A stretch of DNA of 64,000 nt from Prorocentrum cordatum. Lineage: Eukaryota; Sar; Dinophyceae; Prorocentrales; Prorocentraceae. The notes below the pieces were generated by a model that did not search any database, was not told the origin of the DNA, and worked only from the letters and a program-made list of their open reading frames with translations. Below, piece by piece: positions 11,346 through 21,139 of this stretch. Position 1 is the stretch's first letter, and each line of letters opens with the position of its first letter. Where the stretch lies: positions 72,501-136,500 of the forward strand of contig CAUYUJ010016909.1 of NCBI GenBank assembly GCA_963575745.1, written 5' to 3'. Both the position numbers and the translations under genes were made by a program.

Positions 11346-11475
11346 AAAACCAATATCCGAGAAGCGGGCGTGCAAGCAAGGCGCATGCGATTTCCCCTCG
11401 ATCTCGGCCGAACCAGCTTTGTCCACCATCAGTTCACACAGCCAGCCGAAGAGCTACGATCGACAATCGAAATCT

Positions 11476-12465
11476 TCACGACAGGAACAGGATGGCACCC
11501 ACGATCACGTAGATCGCACCCCCGGGCCCCGTGGAAAGGACACGCCCATGCCCGAAGATCTGCGCCACTGCCTGCCTCATATTCCCGAAATGGTAGTGGT
11601 AGAACAACTTGCGAGACAACTGAGGGGGTCACGGCGGGCGCGGAGGTCAATGTCCATTCCGCCCTCTGGATCAGGGAAGGTATGCGGCCCCTCAGCCATA
11701 CACTTCGCATGGAACGTCGAAGCCACCAGAGTGATCGTGAAAACGGTAAAGACCTTCTTACTACAGTCGTGAAAGTCTCACCCTGGAAGTTCGGGAAATC
11801 ACTGTCCAACGCACAGCTGTTCACGATAGGGGAAACAGCCCGACGCAAGGTAGTAAGGCAACGGAATGCCAGGACCACCAGACGAGAAGGGTTGCCGACA
11901 TCACCTAATCCGATGCGGCGCCGAACCTGCCGCCCTAAGTGCTCACCGTCGCCGCGGTCGTCATCAGGGGTTGCCGTTCCAGCGATAAGGGGTGCGCGTG
12001 CCTCCGGTCAGTGCTTCCGTCACCACCGCTAGCTCCTCCTCCATCGTTTCAATGACACCCATCACCCCCTATCCTCATCTCCTTCACAACATTCCCACGA
12101 TCCTGCAAGGCCTGCAAGATAGCCTCTTCCTGGACAGCACGAAGATACGGAACTGTCCATAGTCTGTTTTGCGAGATGTGCATGAGCGTTCTGCAAACTC
12201 CGACAACTCTTCTCACCCTGCAACATCTGGCCCTGGATTCCTGGAATACGTCGGCTAATATCAGTGATTCCACGGCCCAAGTGAGAGAGAGTTGTTGGAT
12301 CGGGTCCTTCAGGGCGGCCAGCATGCTCGTGCCCGCCGACGTCGTACCTGGAGATGGCGGGCTGACGGAACGGCCGTCACTCCCGTCGCTCCCCACAGGA
12401 CTGGTGGGAATCGGAAATTTCCCTGTCCAAAGAACTTCACTCCGCATGGCCTCCATGCGGTCCAT
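11476..12465 (-). pseudogene. Decayed gene for a coiled-coil/multi-membrane protein
   Basis: A run of protein-like segments on the minus strand, linked only by frameshifts. From the ATG at 12465 the first open part encodes about 65 residues (starts MDRMEAMRSEV, includes AALKDPIQQLSL). It continues in another frame with ITDISRRIPGIQGQML and NAHAHLAKQTMDS, then VQEEAILQALQDRGNVV, then IETMEEELAVVTEALTGG. These are charged helical segments like a coiled coil. Further on come hydrophobic segments: LLVWWSWHSVALLPCVGLF (near 11880), VFTVFTITLVASTFHA (near 11755) and GGAIYVIVGAILFLS ending in a stop at 11478-11476. At least five frame changes make it a pseudogene, or a very poor assembly. I do not recognise the family. 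The spliced-leader relic upstream at 12802 suggests an SL-headed mRNA origin. Confidence 0.55.
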
Positions 12466-12473
12466 GCGAGGCA

Positions 12474-12636
12474 GGGATTTATCCATATCCACCGCCTGGG
12501 AACCGACGTCGTGGTGCCCCAGCGGGTGGCAGGTATGGATATATTTCGGCCCCCGAGGGCCCGAATATATCCATATCCACCGCCTGTGGAGGTCCGCGAG
12601 GATCGATCCCCCAGGCAGTGGATATGGATAAATCCC
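12474..12636. mobile_element. 163-bp palindromic element with 27-bp inverted ends
   Basis: Left end 12474-12500 (GGGATTTATCCATATCCACC...) and right end 12610-12636 are inverted copies matching at 26 of 27 positions. A second inverted pair lies inside: 12534-12553 (TATGGATATATTTCGGCCCC) against 12556-12575. The whole can fold into a cross. It sits between the DinoSL relic and the first ATG of the decayed gene, i.e. in the former leader. No target-site duplication is certain. Foldback-like miniature element is the best label. Confidence 0.8.
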
Positions 12637-12781
12637 AGCCTCGACCTCCATAGCTGGAGGTGGAAAGAGGGTAGGGGCAGGAGTGGCACGGCCGCCGAGG
12701 GCCAGGGGGCGCGGCCGCGGCCTGCCCTTGGTGCCTGGCCACCAGGCGCCTCGAGAGGCTGTGAAGTTCAGGAGCAGGCCC

Positions 12782-12802
12782 CTTGAGCCAAAATGGCTCC
12801 GG
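12782..12802 (-). other. Spliced-leader (DinoSL) relic
   Basis: Reading the minus strand, these 21 bases match the 21-nt core of the dinoflagellate spliced leader at 20 positions; CCGGAGCCATTTTGGCTCAA shows the single change (A to G at the fourth base). The leader is added by trans-splicing to mRNA 5' ends, so a genomic copy upstream of a coding relic is the usual mark of an mRNA that was copied back into the genome. It lies about 320 bases upstream of the ATG at 12465, a distance that includes a 163-bp inserted element. Confidence 0.85.
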
Positions 12803-13079
12803 CGGGAGGAGGAGGAGGAGGAGGAGGAGGAGGAGGAGGGGAGGAGGAGGAGGAGGAGGCGGAGGGGAGGAGGAGGAGGAGGAGGAGGAGGAGGAGGAGG
12901 AGGACAGGAGGGGAGGAGGGAGGCGGAGGAGGAGGCGGAGGAGAAGGAGGAGGAGGAGGAACAGGAGGAGGAGAGGAGGAGGAGGAGGAGGGAGGAGGAA
13001 GAGGAGGCGGAGGAGAGGAAGAGGGGAGAGCGACAGGCGGAGGACGAGGAGGAGAGGAGGAGGAGGAGGAGGAGGAGGA

Positions 13080-13114
<35 letters not shown>

Positions 13115-13215
13115 GAAGGAAGGAGGAGGAGGAGGAGGAGGAGGAGGATGGGAGGAGGGGAAAAAGTAGGAGGAGGAGGAACAGGAGGAGAAGGAGGAGG
13201 AGGAGGAGCAACGGC
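12803..13215. repeat. GGA array
   Basis: About 410 bases of GGA repeats with GC interruptions, starting 6 bases beyond the DinoSL relic. Frames are poly-Gly, poly-Glu or poly-Arg. Confidence 0.95.
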
Positions 13216-13932
13216 AAATGGAAGAATGTCCCAATGCCGCGCAGCGTCCGGCACAGCGGGGAACCGGCTCTGGCAAGACCAGAAGCTACAGGGGGCGGGA
13301 GGCCTGAGGCCGCCAGGCCCAACCCCGGCGGCGCGCAGCACCGGGGGGAAGGGCGAGGGAGACGGCCTTCCACCCACACAGGCGCGCGATCATAGATCCT
13401 GCGAACACAATGCGCCCATGATCATCATAACACTACCCAGGCGTCCGACATGACGCCCCGTATCGATGTCTGAACGGAGGCTTTACTGTGGGGTCCGGGT
13501 CCGGGTCTTGCTGCACCCCGCCGCGACAAGGCGTTCAAGAATAACTCCAGCGCAGATCTGCACTGCGTGCTATGTATGCTGAGAGATACTGCTGCGGGAC
13601 TGGACACAGGAAGCCGCCATCAGCATAAGAAATGTGGCTCTCCGCGCGGCTTGCTCTTGGGCCCCAGAGCAGATCCAAGCAAGCCGCGCGGAGCGCCAGA
13701 GGTTTGTGCCTATGGCGCTGTTCTTCTCCGAAGGCCACCGAGCAGCGGTCGGGGTGGACGAAAGGGCAGCACAGCAAAGGGCGGGGCAGAGGCTCAGCTC
13801 ACGCGGCGGGTGCTCTGGGCGCCTCCCGGCGCCTCCCGGCGCGCCCACGTGTCGAGGAGTGGGCCCCGCGGCGGGGCGGAAACCAGCTGCATGCAGCAGA
13901 TTTCGTGCCCCCCCCCCGCCCCCCTTTCCTTG
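13216..13932. other. Unassigned stretch with a 16-bp hairpin
   Basis: No gene recognised. A perfect 16-bp inverted repeat (CTCCGCGCGGCTTGCT at 13640-13655 against 13678-13693, 22-base loop) is the one clear structure. Frames on both strands are mutual shadows. Confidence 0.45.
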
Positions 13933-13974
13933 GGTCGAGCATGTCCCCCTGCAGGTGGATTTCCGACTACTCCT

Positions 13975-14011
<37 letters not shown>

Positions 14012-14120
14012 GATAGTGCCCAAAACATATTCAAACAATAAGTCTTTGTTCCGTAAAATAAATCCCCAGACGTTTTCTACTATGTTTGAATCTTCCCCCT
14101 GTAGAGGGACAGGCCCGATG
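13933..14120. mobile_element. GTCGGGC-ended miniature element, copy 1
   Basis: One of twelve copies of a family with ends GGTCGGGCNTGTCCCCCTNCAGG (left; here GGTCGAGCATG) and a matching inverted right end ...AGAGGGACAGGCCCGA. The interior is A+T-rich and includes a (TA)n run at 13978-14006. The shared inner phrase CCCCAGAC...CTATGTTTG recurs in copies 32428-32504 and 33168-33505. Confidence 0.8.
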
Positions 14121-14246
14121 TAACCCTTTCCCGATCCAACTCTTCCGTGCGGCCCGAGACGGGGAGGTGGCCGAGCCCAATCCCAAACCTTCTGGTACCG
14201 TCGGCTGGACCAGACAGCGGGGGCCCAGCTCGGGGATGCAAGTATA

Positions 14247-14418
14247 GTTGGGGCGTTGACCTAAGGAACCCTACATAAGGAACGAGGTCCCTATTTTCCA
14301 TAAGTTGACCTTCGGTCTCCGATCGAAAACCTAAGGAAAAGCCAGGGCAAGCTGCGAAACACCTACGGAACGCGGAGCCCCTCCCCAACGGAAAGGGTTC
14401 CTTCTTCGGGGCCCCGAC
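14247..14418. mobile_element. GTCGGGGC/AAGGAACCC element, copy 1 (172 bp)
   Basis: Inverted ends GTTGGGGCGTTGACCTAAGG (left) and the complement of GGGTTCCTTCTTCGGGGCC (right). A near-identical 173-bp copy lies at 33220-33392, nested inside a different element. The interior carries TAAGGAACGAGG, TTTTCCATAAGTT and GCAAGCTGCGAAACAC in both copies. Confidence 0.85.
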
Positions 14419-14419
14419 G

Positions 14420-14670
14420 GTACGAGGGCGGGCGCCCACCCTCGACATAAGGGGGTGCGTGCGAGCGGCCGGCGGGAAGTGCATCCCCGAGTGCCCTCCC
14501 GCTGCCGAGGGGCCTGGCTCCCACCAGCCCTCGGGGCGTCGGTGGTTTGGAGCGTTTCCTCGTCCAACCCAGCTTCGTCCCCTTCGGGGAGGGGTTTGCC
14601 CCTCCCCCATACCCCCCTCCCCTGGGCCTGGACGGGGGGGTTCGCGAGGTGTCAGGGCGTCCAAAACGGC
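14420..14670. other. Unassigned GC-rich spacer
   Basis: No motif or repeat recognised. Confidence 0.35.
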
Positions 14671-14674
14671 CTCG

Positions 14675-15085
14675 GCAAGGAAGCCAGGATCACTGGTTTT
14701 ACTCAAGTTTGGGCCCCATGTTGGCCTCTTGGGGGGGGGGGGGGCTGTAATTAGTAACCCCCTTCTGTGATCGATCTCACCCAAGATGGCCCAAAGATGG
14801 CCCCCAAGGCTCCCAGGGGTGCCCCAAGAGGGCCCCAAGAGGTGGCCAGGAAGCCCCAACAGGCCCCCAGGATGCACCCAAGAGGCTCCCAAGAGACCCC
14901 CAAGAGGCCCCAAGAGAACCCCCAGAGGCACCCAAGATGCTCCAAGAGGCCTCGGCAAGAATGCCAAATCATTGATTTTACGAAGGTTTGGGCCACATGT
15001 TGGCCTCTTGGGGGGGGCACTGATTAAGATGACTCCAAGAGCGCCTGGGAGAGCCCAAGATGACCTCCGAAATGGCTCAAGATAT
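14675..15085. repeat. CCCAAGAGG island flanked by a duplicated module
   Basis: 14770-15085 is made of loose repeats of CCCCAAGAGG/CCCAAGATGG. It is bracketed by two copies of a module of about 80 bases (14675-14755 and 14953-15030) sharing TTTGGGCC(C/A)CATGTTGGCC and TCTTGGGGGGG. Frames read as Pro/Arg/Gln/Lys-rich and are not taken as genes. The same CCAAGA type recurs at 26080-26600, 28440-28500, 40925-41105, 45975-46430, 53880-53970, 54240-54600 and 59885-60430. Confidence 0.75.
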
Positions 15086-15099
15086 CCCAAGATGTCTCA

Positions 15100-15182
15100 T
15101 AATGGCTTTCTCTGTGCTGCCCACTTTCCTGATCGGGGCAATTCCTCTGGGCATCGTTTCTGGATGGGCTGGTGGGGGTTAT
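15100..15182 (-). repeat. Segment shared with 41550-41640
   Basis: The reverse complement of this segment and the plus strand at 41550-41640 share about 80 bases, including CCCACCAGCCCATCCA and a GATGCNCAGANGA core. One frame reads GFLC..HFPDRGNSSGHRFWMGWWG here and GFLG..PHYPHHDNSSAHHCWMGWWG there, so it could be an old coding segment as well as a repeat. Confidence 0.6.
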
Positions 15183-15647
15183 TTTTTTTTACAGCCGCAG
15201 GCGGAAGCGCCGGCGGCGAGCAGTCACGGTCGGGCTGCGGCCGCGACTAAATTCCCGGGCGCGCGCGCGGCCGCGGATCAGGCGGCAAAGCAGCGGTAAC
15301 CCAGGGCGTCTGAGAGGCCAGGCGGTCGTGCAATCCCAGGGAGTCTGAAAGGTCAGTCACCTGAGGCGGTCGTGCAAGCTGCAACCCAGGGAGTCTGGGG
15401 CTGGTGGGGATTCGCGAAGCGTCAACAATTTCGAGGGGGAGCTTTGAGACTGGGACTGGGAGATTTCGAGCGCATTCTTGATTCGCGGCCATAACGAGCT
15501 TTATGGGGGGTGGGGGGGCGGGAGGAGGCATAAAGCAGCGCTCCCCCCTCCCCCAGACTGTGGTACCGGACGCACTGCAGCAGTGCCGGGGACGCACTGA
15601 GGGGGGGAGCGTTTCGACTCGAATCGGGGGAATCGAAATGAGCCTTC
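15183..15647. other. Unassigned stretch with a short tandem duplication
   Basis: 15285-15415 holds imperfect repeats of AACCCAGGGAGTCTGAGAGG and GAGGCGGTCGTGCAA. The rest shows no gene. Confidence 0.45.
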
Positions 15648-15792
15648 GGTCGGGCATGTCCCCCGACAGGCGAGTTTGGGACGGAAACTGAGAAATTCGC
15701 CAAACATGTTCTCAAACGATTCGAACATTCTCAGAAATCGTCCCCCGACTGTTTTTTGGGAACATTCCCCCTGCAGAAGGCCAGGCCCGACC
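15648..15792. mobile_element. GTCGGGC-ended miniature element, copy 2
   Basis: Left end GGTCGGGCATGTCCCCCGAC, right end complement of the same type (CCCTGCAGAAGGCCAGGCCC). The interior has CGTCCCCCGACTGTTTTTTG, as in other copies. 145 bp. Confidence 0.85.
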
Positions 15793-16030
15793 TAACATGA
15801 GCCCTGGATCGAGGGCCACGTTCACCATCAGCACTCGGCATCGTTGGGTGACCCACGGGCTGCCATGGCCGTCGGCGAGCAGGACGCGTCCCTGGGCCCC
15901 CCGAGGGAAGGCCAACCTCTTCCCTGGTGCGCTCACTGCAGGAGGGCATGTGGCCTCCTGCCAAGGGCAGGGAGGCCTCTGAGAACGAATCCAGGGTGAG
16001 AAGAAGACAAACAACGTTCTGAGCGTGGCT
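15793..16030. other. Unassigned spacer
   Basis: No recognisable feature. Confidence 0.35.
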
Positions 16031-16034
16031 CCTC

Positions 16035-16362
16035 CTGCATCCTCCTCCTCCTCCTCCTTCTCCACCTCCTCCTCCTCCTCCACGGCCACCGCCTCCTCCT
16101 CTTCCTCCTCCTCCTTCTCCTCCTCCTCCTCCTCCTCCTCCTCCTCCTCCTCCTCCTCCACGGCCACCTCCTCCTCCTCCTCCTCGTCCGCCTCCTCCTC
16201 CACGGCCACCTCCTCCTCCTCCTCCTCCTCCTCCTCCTCCTCCCTCCTCCTCCTCCTTCCGTCCTCCCCTCCTCCCTCCCTCCTCCACGGCCACCTCCTT
16301 CTCCACGGCCTCCTCCTCCTCCTCCTCCTCCTCCTCCTCCTCCTCCTCCTCCTCCTCCTAGG
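16035..16362. repeat. TCC array with CCACGGCCA interruptions
   Basis: TCC array regularly broken by CCACGGCCACC (five or more times), which suggests a higher-order unit that was amplified as a block. Confidence 0.95.
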
Positions 16363-16632
16363 GAGCTACTTGAGCGCCACCAGAGCCGCCGGAGCTCTGC
16401 AGCGGACCTGGCCAATCGGCCGTGCAATTGCTGCCTCAGGGCCCTAAGGAGCCAGGTCGGCACCTCGGGCCTCGACCGAAAACGATGCGAAACCTCCGTC
16501 TGGCTCATCGGCTTCCGGCGCCGTGCTCTGTCCCTCCCTTGGCGGCGCGAACAAGGGGGTGGAGGGGAGGGGGGAAGGCTTCTTAGAAGGAGGCTGGTTC
16601 GCAAAGGCGCCGGCCTTGCATCTACAGATTGA

Positions 16633-16790
16633 AGTCGGGCCTGTCCCTCGACAGGGGGAATATTCAAAAATATTTCAGAAGAAAAAAAGATCGGGGGATC
16701 CTTTTTTAACGCTGTTTAATATGTTTTGATATTTGTGGGGTATATTTCATGTTTCGTCAAAATCCGCCTGCATGGGGACACGCCCGACCT
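16633..16790. mobile_element. GTCGGGC-ended miniature element, copy 3
   Basis: Left end AGTCGGGCCTGTCCCTCGAC, right end complement (CCGCCTGCATGGGGACACGC). Interior A+T-rich. 158 bp. Confidence 0.85.
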
Positions 16791-16867
16791 GACTATAGAT
16801 AAGGCCCGCGCCTTCTGAGAAGCAGGGGTGCTTCTCAGAGGCCCTCCCCCCTCCCCCCACCCCCCCC

Positions 16868-17030
16868 AAGAGATCCGATGTCGTGATTTGTTCGATACGG
16901 GCCCCCCCGGCAGCCTCGACCCTTTCCCCGTGACCGGCTTTTCATCCCGAGCCGTTTTTTGATGGTCCCGGGGCCCAGCGAGGGCCCCCAGAGGCCAGAG
17001 CCTTAGAAAAACCTCCGTCGTCATGCTTGC
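16868..17030. repeat. GTCGTGATTTTTTCA-family dispersed repeat
   Basis: Shares with 29537-29705 the order: GATGTCGTGATTTGTTC, CGACCCTTTCCCC-GACCGGCTTTTCATCCCGAG, CCGTTTTTTGATGGTCCCGG, GGCCAGAGCC, AAAACCTCCGTCGT. Confidence 0.75.
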
Positions 17031-17232
17031 AATGCGTTGGACCTCTGGGCCCCCGCCCTGCGCGTGGCCGACCCTCGGCGCGCGGCTCCCCAGGGGCCTC
17101 TGGACCACTTCCCCGGGGCCGGCCCTCGTCCCGCGGGCGGCTCTGCTGGCCGGCCCCTGCGGGGGCGCCGCGGGGCAGCACGAGGCGGCGACAAAAAGAA
17201 GACCACTCTCGCGTTGGGAGGGAGGGTTGTTG
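17031..17232. other. Unassigned GC-rich spacer
   Basis: Overlapping frames in several registers; no domain. Confidence 0.35.
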
Positions 17233-17442
17233 CTGAGCAAGGGCCGACCGTCCTGGCACCCGGAGGACCTCAGCATGCTCGAATCACAAGGCAAATAGTG
17301 CTCTCAGAACATGCGACCGAGGTGCTAGAACAAGAGAGTCCCGGCCAGGAATGCTCTAAGAACAGTTTGTGCAAACCACACGAGGTTCTTAGAGCACTCT
17401 TTGGTGGGCCTGTAGGCAAGCCAGGACGCGTCACCACTGCTC
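17233..17442. mobile_element. CTGAGCA...GTCCTGGCA miniature element, copy 1
   Basis: Left end CTGAGCAAGGGCCGACCGTC, continuing CTGGCA; right end is its imperfect inverse (GCCAGGACGCGTCACCACTG). A second copy is at 30135-30376. Both contain paired GTTCTTAGAGCA-type motifs and CAGAACAT inside. Confidence 0.7.
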
Positions 17443-17856
17443 GGGGTTGGAAGGATACAGGGCGCGACTGTATTATGAGGCCACTCCACATACGCGATTT
17501 GCCCAACGATCTGATCATTTCTCCCAGGCCATCCCCCCGACCCGTGTCCTTCTGAAGCTGGGACGAGGACAACATCTGGCGACGATGGGTCGCAAACCGC
17601 TGAGATCCAGCGGCCCTGGAGGCCGTCTCGGGCGCCGCGGCCTCCCCAGAGCGCCGCGGCCTCCTCGGGGCGCTCCGGCACGGACTTCTCCTCGCCCTCG
17701 CTCCGCCCAGTGGGGGCGCCCCCGGGGGCCGAGCATGGCCAGACACCTCCTGCCGCGATCTCCTTCGGGGCCGAGGCCCCGGCCCCCAACCCGTCACGCC
17801 GAGGCACCCTCCGAGAGCTGCCCCGCTCGGCGGCGGGCCCTTCTCCCCAGACCCCC
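17443..17856. other. Unassigned GC-rich stretch
   Basis: Overlapping frames on both strands, no domain recognised. Confidence 0.35.
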
Positions 17857-18012
17857 GACGTCGTGATTTTTTCATGACGTCGACCCCCAGAGGTCTGGAC
17901 CCTTTCCCCAGGACCGGTTTTTCATCCTGAGTCGTTTTTTGACGCTCCCGCGGCCCGGTGAGGACCTCCAGAGGGCAAAAATAGCGAAAAACCTTCCGTC
18001 GTGATTTTTTCA
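17857..18012. repeat. GTCGTGATTTTTTCA-family dispersed repeat
   Basis: Nearly identical to 29537-29705. Both ends are themselves hairpins: GTCGTGATTTTTTCATGAC on the left and GTCGTGATTTTTTCACGAC on the right. Confidence 0.85.
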
Positions 18013-18156
18013 CGACGCGAGGGGGTCTGGGTCAAGGCCCCCCCCAAGAAGGCCCGGGCGAGGACGCCCGGCAGGCAGAGGTCGCGGCGCCCAGGCCTCG
18101 GAAGGCCGCCCCCTGCTCCGCGCGCGCCGTCCTGCTGCCCCAGACATGATGAGACT

Positions 18157-18322
18157 GTCTTCCACCACCACCACCACCATGAGTTGGAGGGGGAGGGGGT
18201 CCTCCTCCTCCTCCTCCTCCTCCTCCTCCTCCTCCTGCTCCTCCTCCTCCTCCTCCTCCTCCTCCTCCTCCTCCTCCTCCTCCTCCTTCCCCCTCCAACT
18301 TCTGATGGTGGTGGTGGAAAAC
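18157..18322. repeat. TCC array inside an inverted repeat
   Basis: The array (18197-18288) is bracketed by TTCCACCACCACCACCACCA...GTTGGAGGGGGAGGGGG on the left and CCCCCTCCAACTTCTGATGG...TGGTGGAAA on the right, which are inverted copies. The TCC tract thus sits at the tip of a potential hairpin. Confidence 0.8.
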
Positions 18323-18800
18323 AAGCCCATCGAGACATCCAGCGCTCGACCTGCTGCCGATGCGCAGGCCCCGGGAGGCCTGGCCTCCCCAGGAAAAGCC
18401 AAGAGCAGCACAGAGACACCAGCTTTCGGAGGTCCGCGCAGGTGCCTTGGGTCCGCGCGGGGACCCCCCTTCGCTGCGCGCGCGGAGTGCGCCAGGGGCG
18501 GCGCCGGAGGCGCCGCCGTGGGGGCCCCGCGTCGATCCGAGAGATGCGCGCGGAGCGCCGTCGGCAACGCACAAAAGGGGCCCCGGGCAAGAGTGACCTC
18601 GGGAGCGCGGCTTGCTGAGGGCCGCGGGGGGGGCAAGCACAAGCGCGCAGACCGCTGCTATCGCGCTGCGCTGGCCGATCGGGGGGCACACACCCAAGTC
18701 CCTCAGGCGAAGGGTCACCACAGTGGGCCCGCTCTTCGTCCTATGAGCAGATTGTTGAGGGTCCGGGGTTCCGCTGAGGGCTTCCGGAGGACGAAACTAG
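18323..18800. other. Unassigned GC-rich stretch
   Basis: Minus frames over 200 aa run through here only because they read on through the TCC array. No domain. Confidence 0.35.
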
Positions 18801-19018
18801 CTCGAGGCCGCCGAGATGGGGTCTCGGAGTAGGATGGCGTCGGAGGATCGCGCCGCACGGCCGATGCCGCGGCGATACGTTGGCCATGCACTGGCGACGT
18901 CGGCGACACCAGCGTCAGGAAAATCGGGCTCCACATCGCGCCGCATCGCCGATGCGTCGGCGGCGCGTCGCGATCCCCCGACCCCCTCTGCTCCGACCCC
19001 GTCCAGGAGGCCTCGAAC
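18801..19018. repeat. CATCGGCGATG-rich inverted-repeat element, copy 2
   Basis: Same family as 1651-1877 and 35631-35842. It shares ATGGCGTCGGAGGATCGCGCCGC near the left end, CATCGCCGATGC palindromes and GATCCCCCGACCCC near the right end. Confidence 0.65.
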
Positions 19019-19302
19019 AGCCCAGAGCCCGGCCGCCCCGATCCCGTTCGGAGCCCCGCATCCCCGGTGTCTGCGCGCCGCCGACAGCTCGCGGCGCGGG
19101 AGGGGACCACGAATTCGCCAGCGTGCAGCGACAGCGCGGAGCCCTGCCGGGGTGGGAGGGCGGTCCGAGTGCCCGGCGCGGAGTGCCCGGCGCGGGCCGA
19201 GGCTCTCTCTCTGCCACACGCGTCTCCGACCCTGCGCGGCGCGCGGGGGCGGCACGCGACCACGGCCACACCGAGGACGCACCCCGAGAGGTCTTCCGTT
19301 CT

Positions 19303-19486
19303 GTCGGACGTGTCCCCCTACAGGGGGATTTTCAACGACAAATTTAAAAATACCCCCAAAAATACCCCAATGAGGCCAAAAAATACTCAAAAAATAGTCC
19401 CCCGACTATTTTTGGACTATTTTTTATTATTTTGGGGTATTCTTTATTTTTCGTCGAAAGTCCCCCTGTGGGGGACAGGCCCGACT
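19303..19486. mobile_element. GTCGGGC-ended miniature element, copy 4
   Basis: Left end GTCGGACGTGTCCCCCTACA, right end complement (CCCTGTGGGGGACAGGCCCG). Interior A+T-rich with AATAGTCCCCCGACTATTTT at its centre. 184 bp. Confidence 0.88.
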
Positions 19487-19719
19487 GAAGTCTTGCGCAT
19501 GCCAGCAAGTCGTCAGAGCCCCGAAACCCGCTCAGTGCTGGTCGTGGTCGACGCGGGCGACGGCCATATCGACCACGGCCACAGCCCAAAGTGTGTTCCA
19601 TGCCGAGGCCGGCGGCTTCTCCCCCGACGGGGGCCTCCAGGAGAAGCCGCTTCCTGGAGGCTGTGGTTCCTTGCTGTGCCCGGACGTGGGCCTCTGGGCG
19701 GCTCCGGGGGGGGTCCCCC
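19487..19719. other. Unassigned spacer
   Basis: No feature recognised apart from CGACCACGGCCA palindromic patches. Confidence 0.35.
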
Positions 19720-19724
19720 TAGGT

Positions 19725-19930
19725 TCAGGGGGACGTAAGACCTGGGTACAGGGGACTCGGAAATCCCCGACGAGGTCGTCAAAAAAATAACGAGGCCGAG
19801 CCTGCATTTCGACGAGGCCTCCCGCTGCAGACATCCCACGAAACTCCTCCTCATCAAAATCCGAGGCGCCGTCGTCAAAAAACGATGGCGAACCCGAGTC
19901 CTGGCAAACCCTGGTCTTACGCTCCCCCGA
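19725..19930. mobile_element. 206-bp miniature element with TAGGT duplication
   Basis: Inverted ends TCAGGGGGACGTAAGACCTG (left) and complement of CAGG..TCTTACGCTCCCCCGA (right), about 20 of 22 matching. Flanked by TAGGT at 19720-19724 and 19931-19935, a direct duplication expected from transposition. The sister copy at 29924-30130 is about 97% identical by eye and has different flanks. Confidence 0.9.
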
Positions 19931-19935
19931 TAGGT

Positions 19936-20820
19936 CTCCGACGGCATGACCTCTCCCTGTGGTAAGAAAACTTGGCGTCGGGAGGTGTTGGGCCCCTCTC
20001 GGCCTCTGGGTGCCCTCGCCGGTGACCTGGGAGAATCGAGAGACGGCTCTGGATGAACAACAGGTCCTGGAAGAAGGGTCGAGACCTCCGGGGACCCCGC
20101 ACTGAAAGAATCAGGACCTGGCATGTCTTGGAGAGGGTTAGATAGAGAAGTAACCAAAAAAACACAGGGAGTCCCACAGAGGCGGGGCCGGGAGGCCCTG
20201 GACTGCTGCCCTAGATCGACAGGTCTGGCAACCGTTTCGCCAGAGACCGGCTCGCGATGGATTCAGGAAGCGGGCCCTCGCCTCAATGCGGCTACATGTT
20301 TGGTCTGGCCAACCAGGATCCCTTCAAAGCAAGGTAGCGCACTCAGGTACACATGGCCGTTGTCAAACCTGCTATTGGAGTGCTTTCCTTGGGTAACGTG
20401 ATTTTCAATCCGAATTGTTTTTCCTAGTAGACTTCGGCTTCTGGGGCCCTTTCTTGGGGCACCGAGACCATCCAAAATGCCTACGCAGAAAAAAATGCCC
20501 CAGGGAAGGGGTCGGAGCCTCTAGGACGGCACTGAAAAACAGATCGGCGGATGCGAAGGACTGAAACCTGCAAAAACCTCCAAAGACCTCCTGGGGCCTC
20601 CGGGGAGGAGGGCCGAAAGGAGAGGGGTAGCCGAAGCAGGGGGCAGCAAATCAGCTGTACGTGGTTCGCTCTTCGGGCGCCCTGAGGCGGTGGGAGCTGC
20701 CACGCATCGAGGAACATCGCAGCGGAGCTGGATGCAGCTGCCTCCAGTAACTCTCACAACGTCAACGAGACGAAGCCAGTGCCAGGACAAAGCCGGACCG
20801 GCAAAATCGGACCGGGACAA
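19936..20820. other. Unassigned stretch with a partial dispersed repeat
   Basis: About 20405-20545 resembles the inner part of the GTCGTGATTTTTTCA family (GATTTTCAATCCGAATTGTT...CTTCGG..GGGCCC). The rest shows no gene. Confidence 0.4.
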
Positions 20821-20821
20821 A

Positions 20822-20975
20822 TCTGAAGGGGCCATGGGACACACAAGTAAATACACACAAATAAAAAGATGACCCACATGTTCCTATATTTTCTGGGTTT
20901 CTGTCTTCCCCCCCACTTCCCATATTTTCCCATATTTTCTCGGGAATCGACGATTAATTGTGTCTGTGTGAAAAT
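20822..20975. repeat. GACACACAAATAAA dispersed element, copy A
   Basis: Shares with 28717-28875 and 34947-35098: CTGAAGGGGCC..GGGACACACAA, TTTTCTGGGTTT-TGTCTTCCCCCCC, TTCCCATATTTTCCCATATT and CGATTAATTGTGTCTGTGTG. The ends ACACA.../...TGTGTCTGTGT are inverted, so a small DNA element is likely. Confidence 0.8.
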
Positions 20976-21139
20976 CGGGGACCTCTGACATCCGGCGGTT
21001 CCTGGAGGATCAAAGAGGGCGCCGCGGCCGTTCCAGGGCGCTCTGGAGCGCTCCGCGCGAGAGCATCCCAGAAGGCTCATGCAGGAGCGCTCTGCCCGGG
21101 TCCGGGGCCCGCCCCGTGCCGAACTCACCCCCGCCATCC

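Noticed and set aside
11370-12032. 220-aa plus-strand frame
   Set aside because: It lies antisense to the decayed coiled-coil/membrane gene, whose minus-strand segments are far more protein-like.
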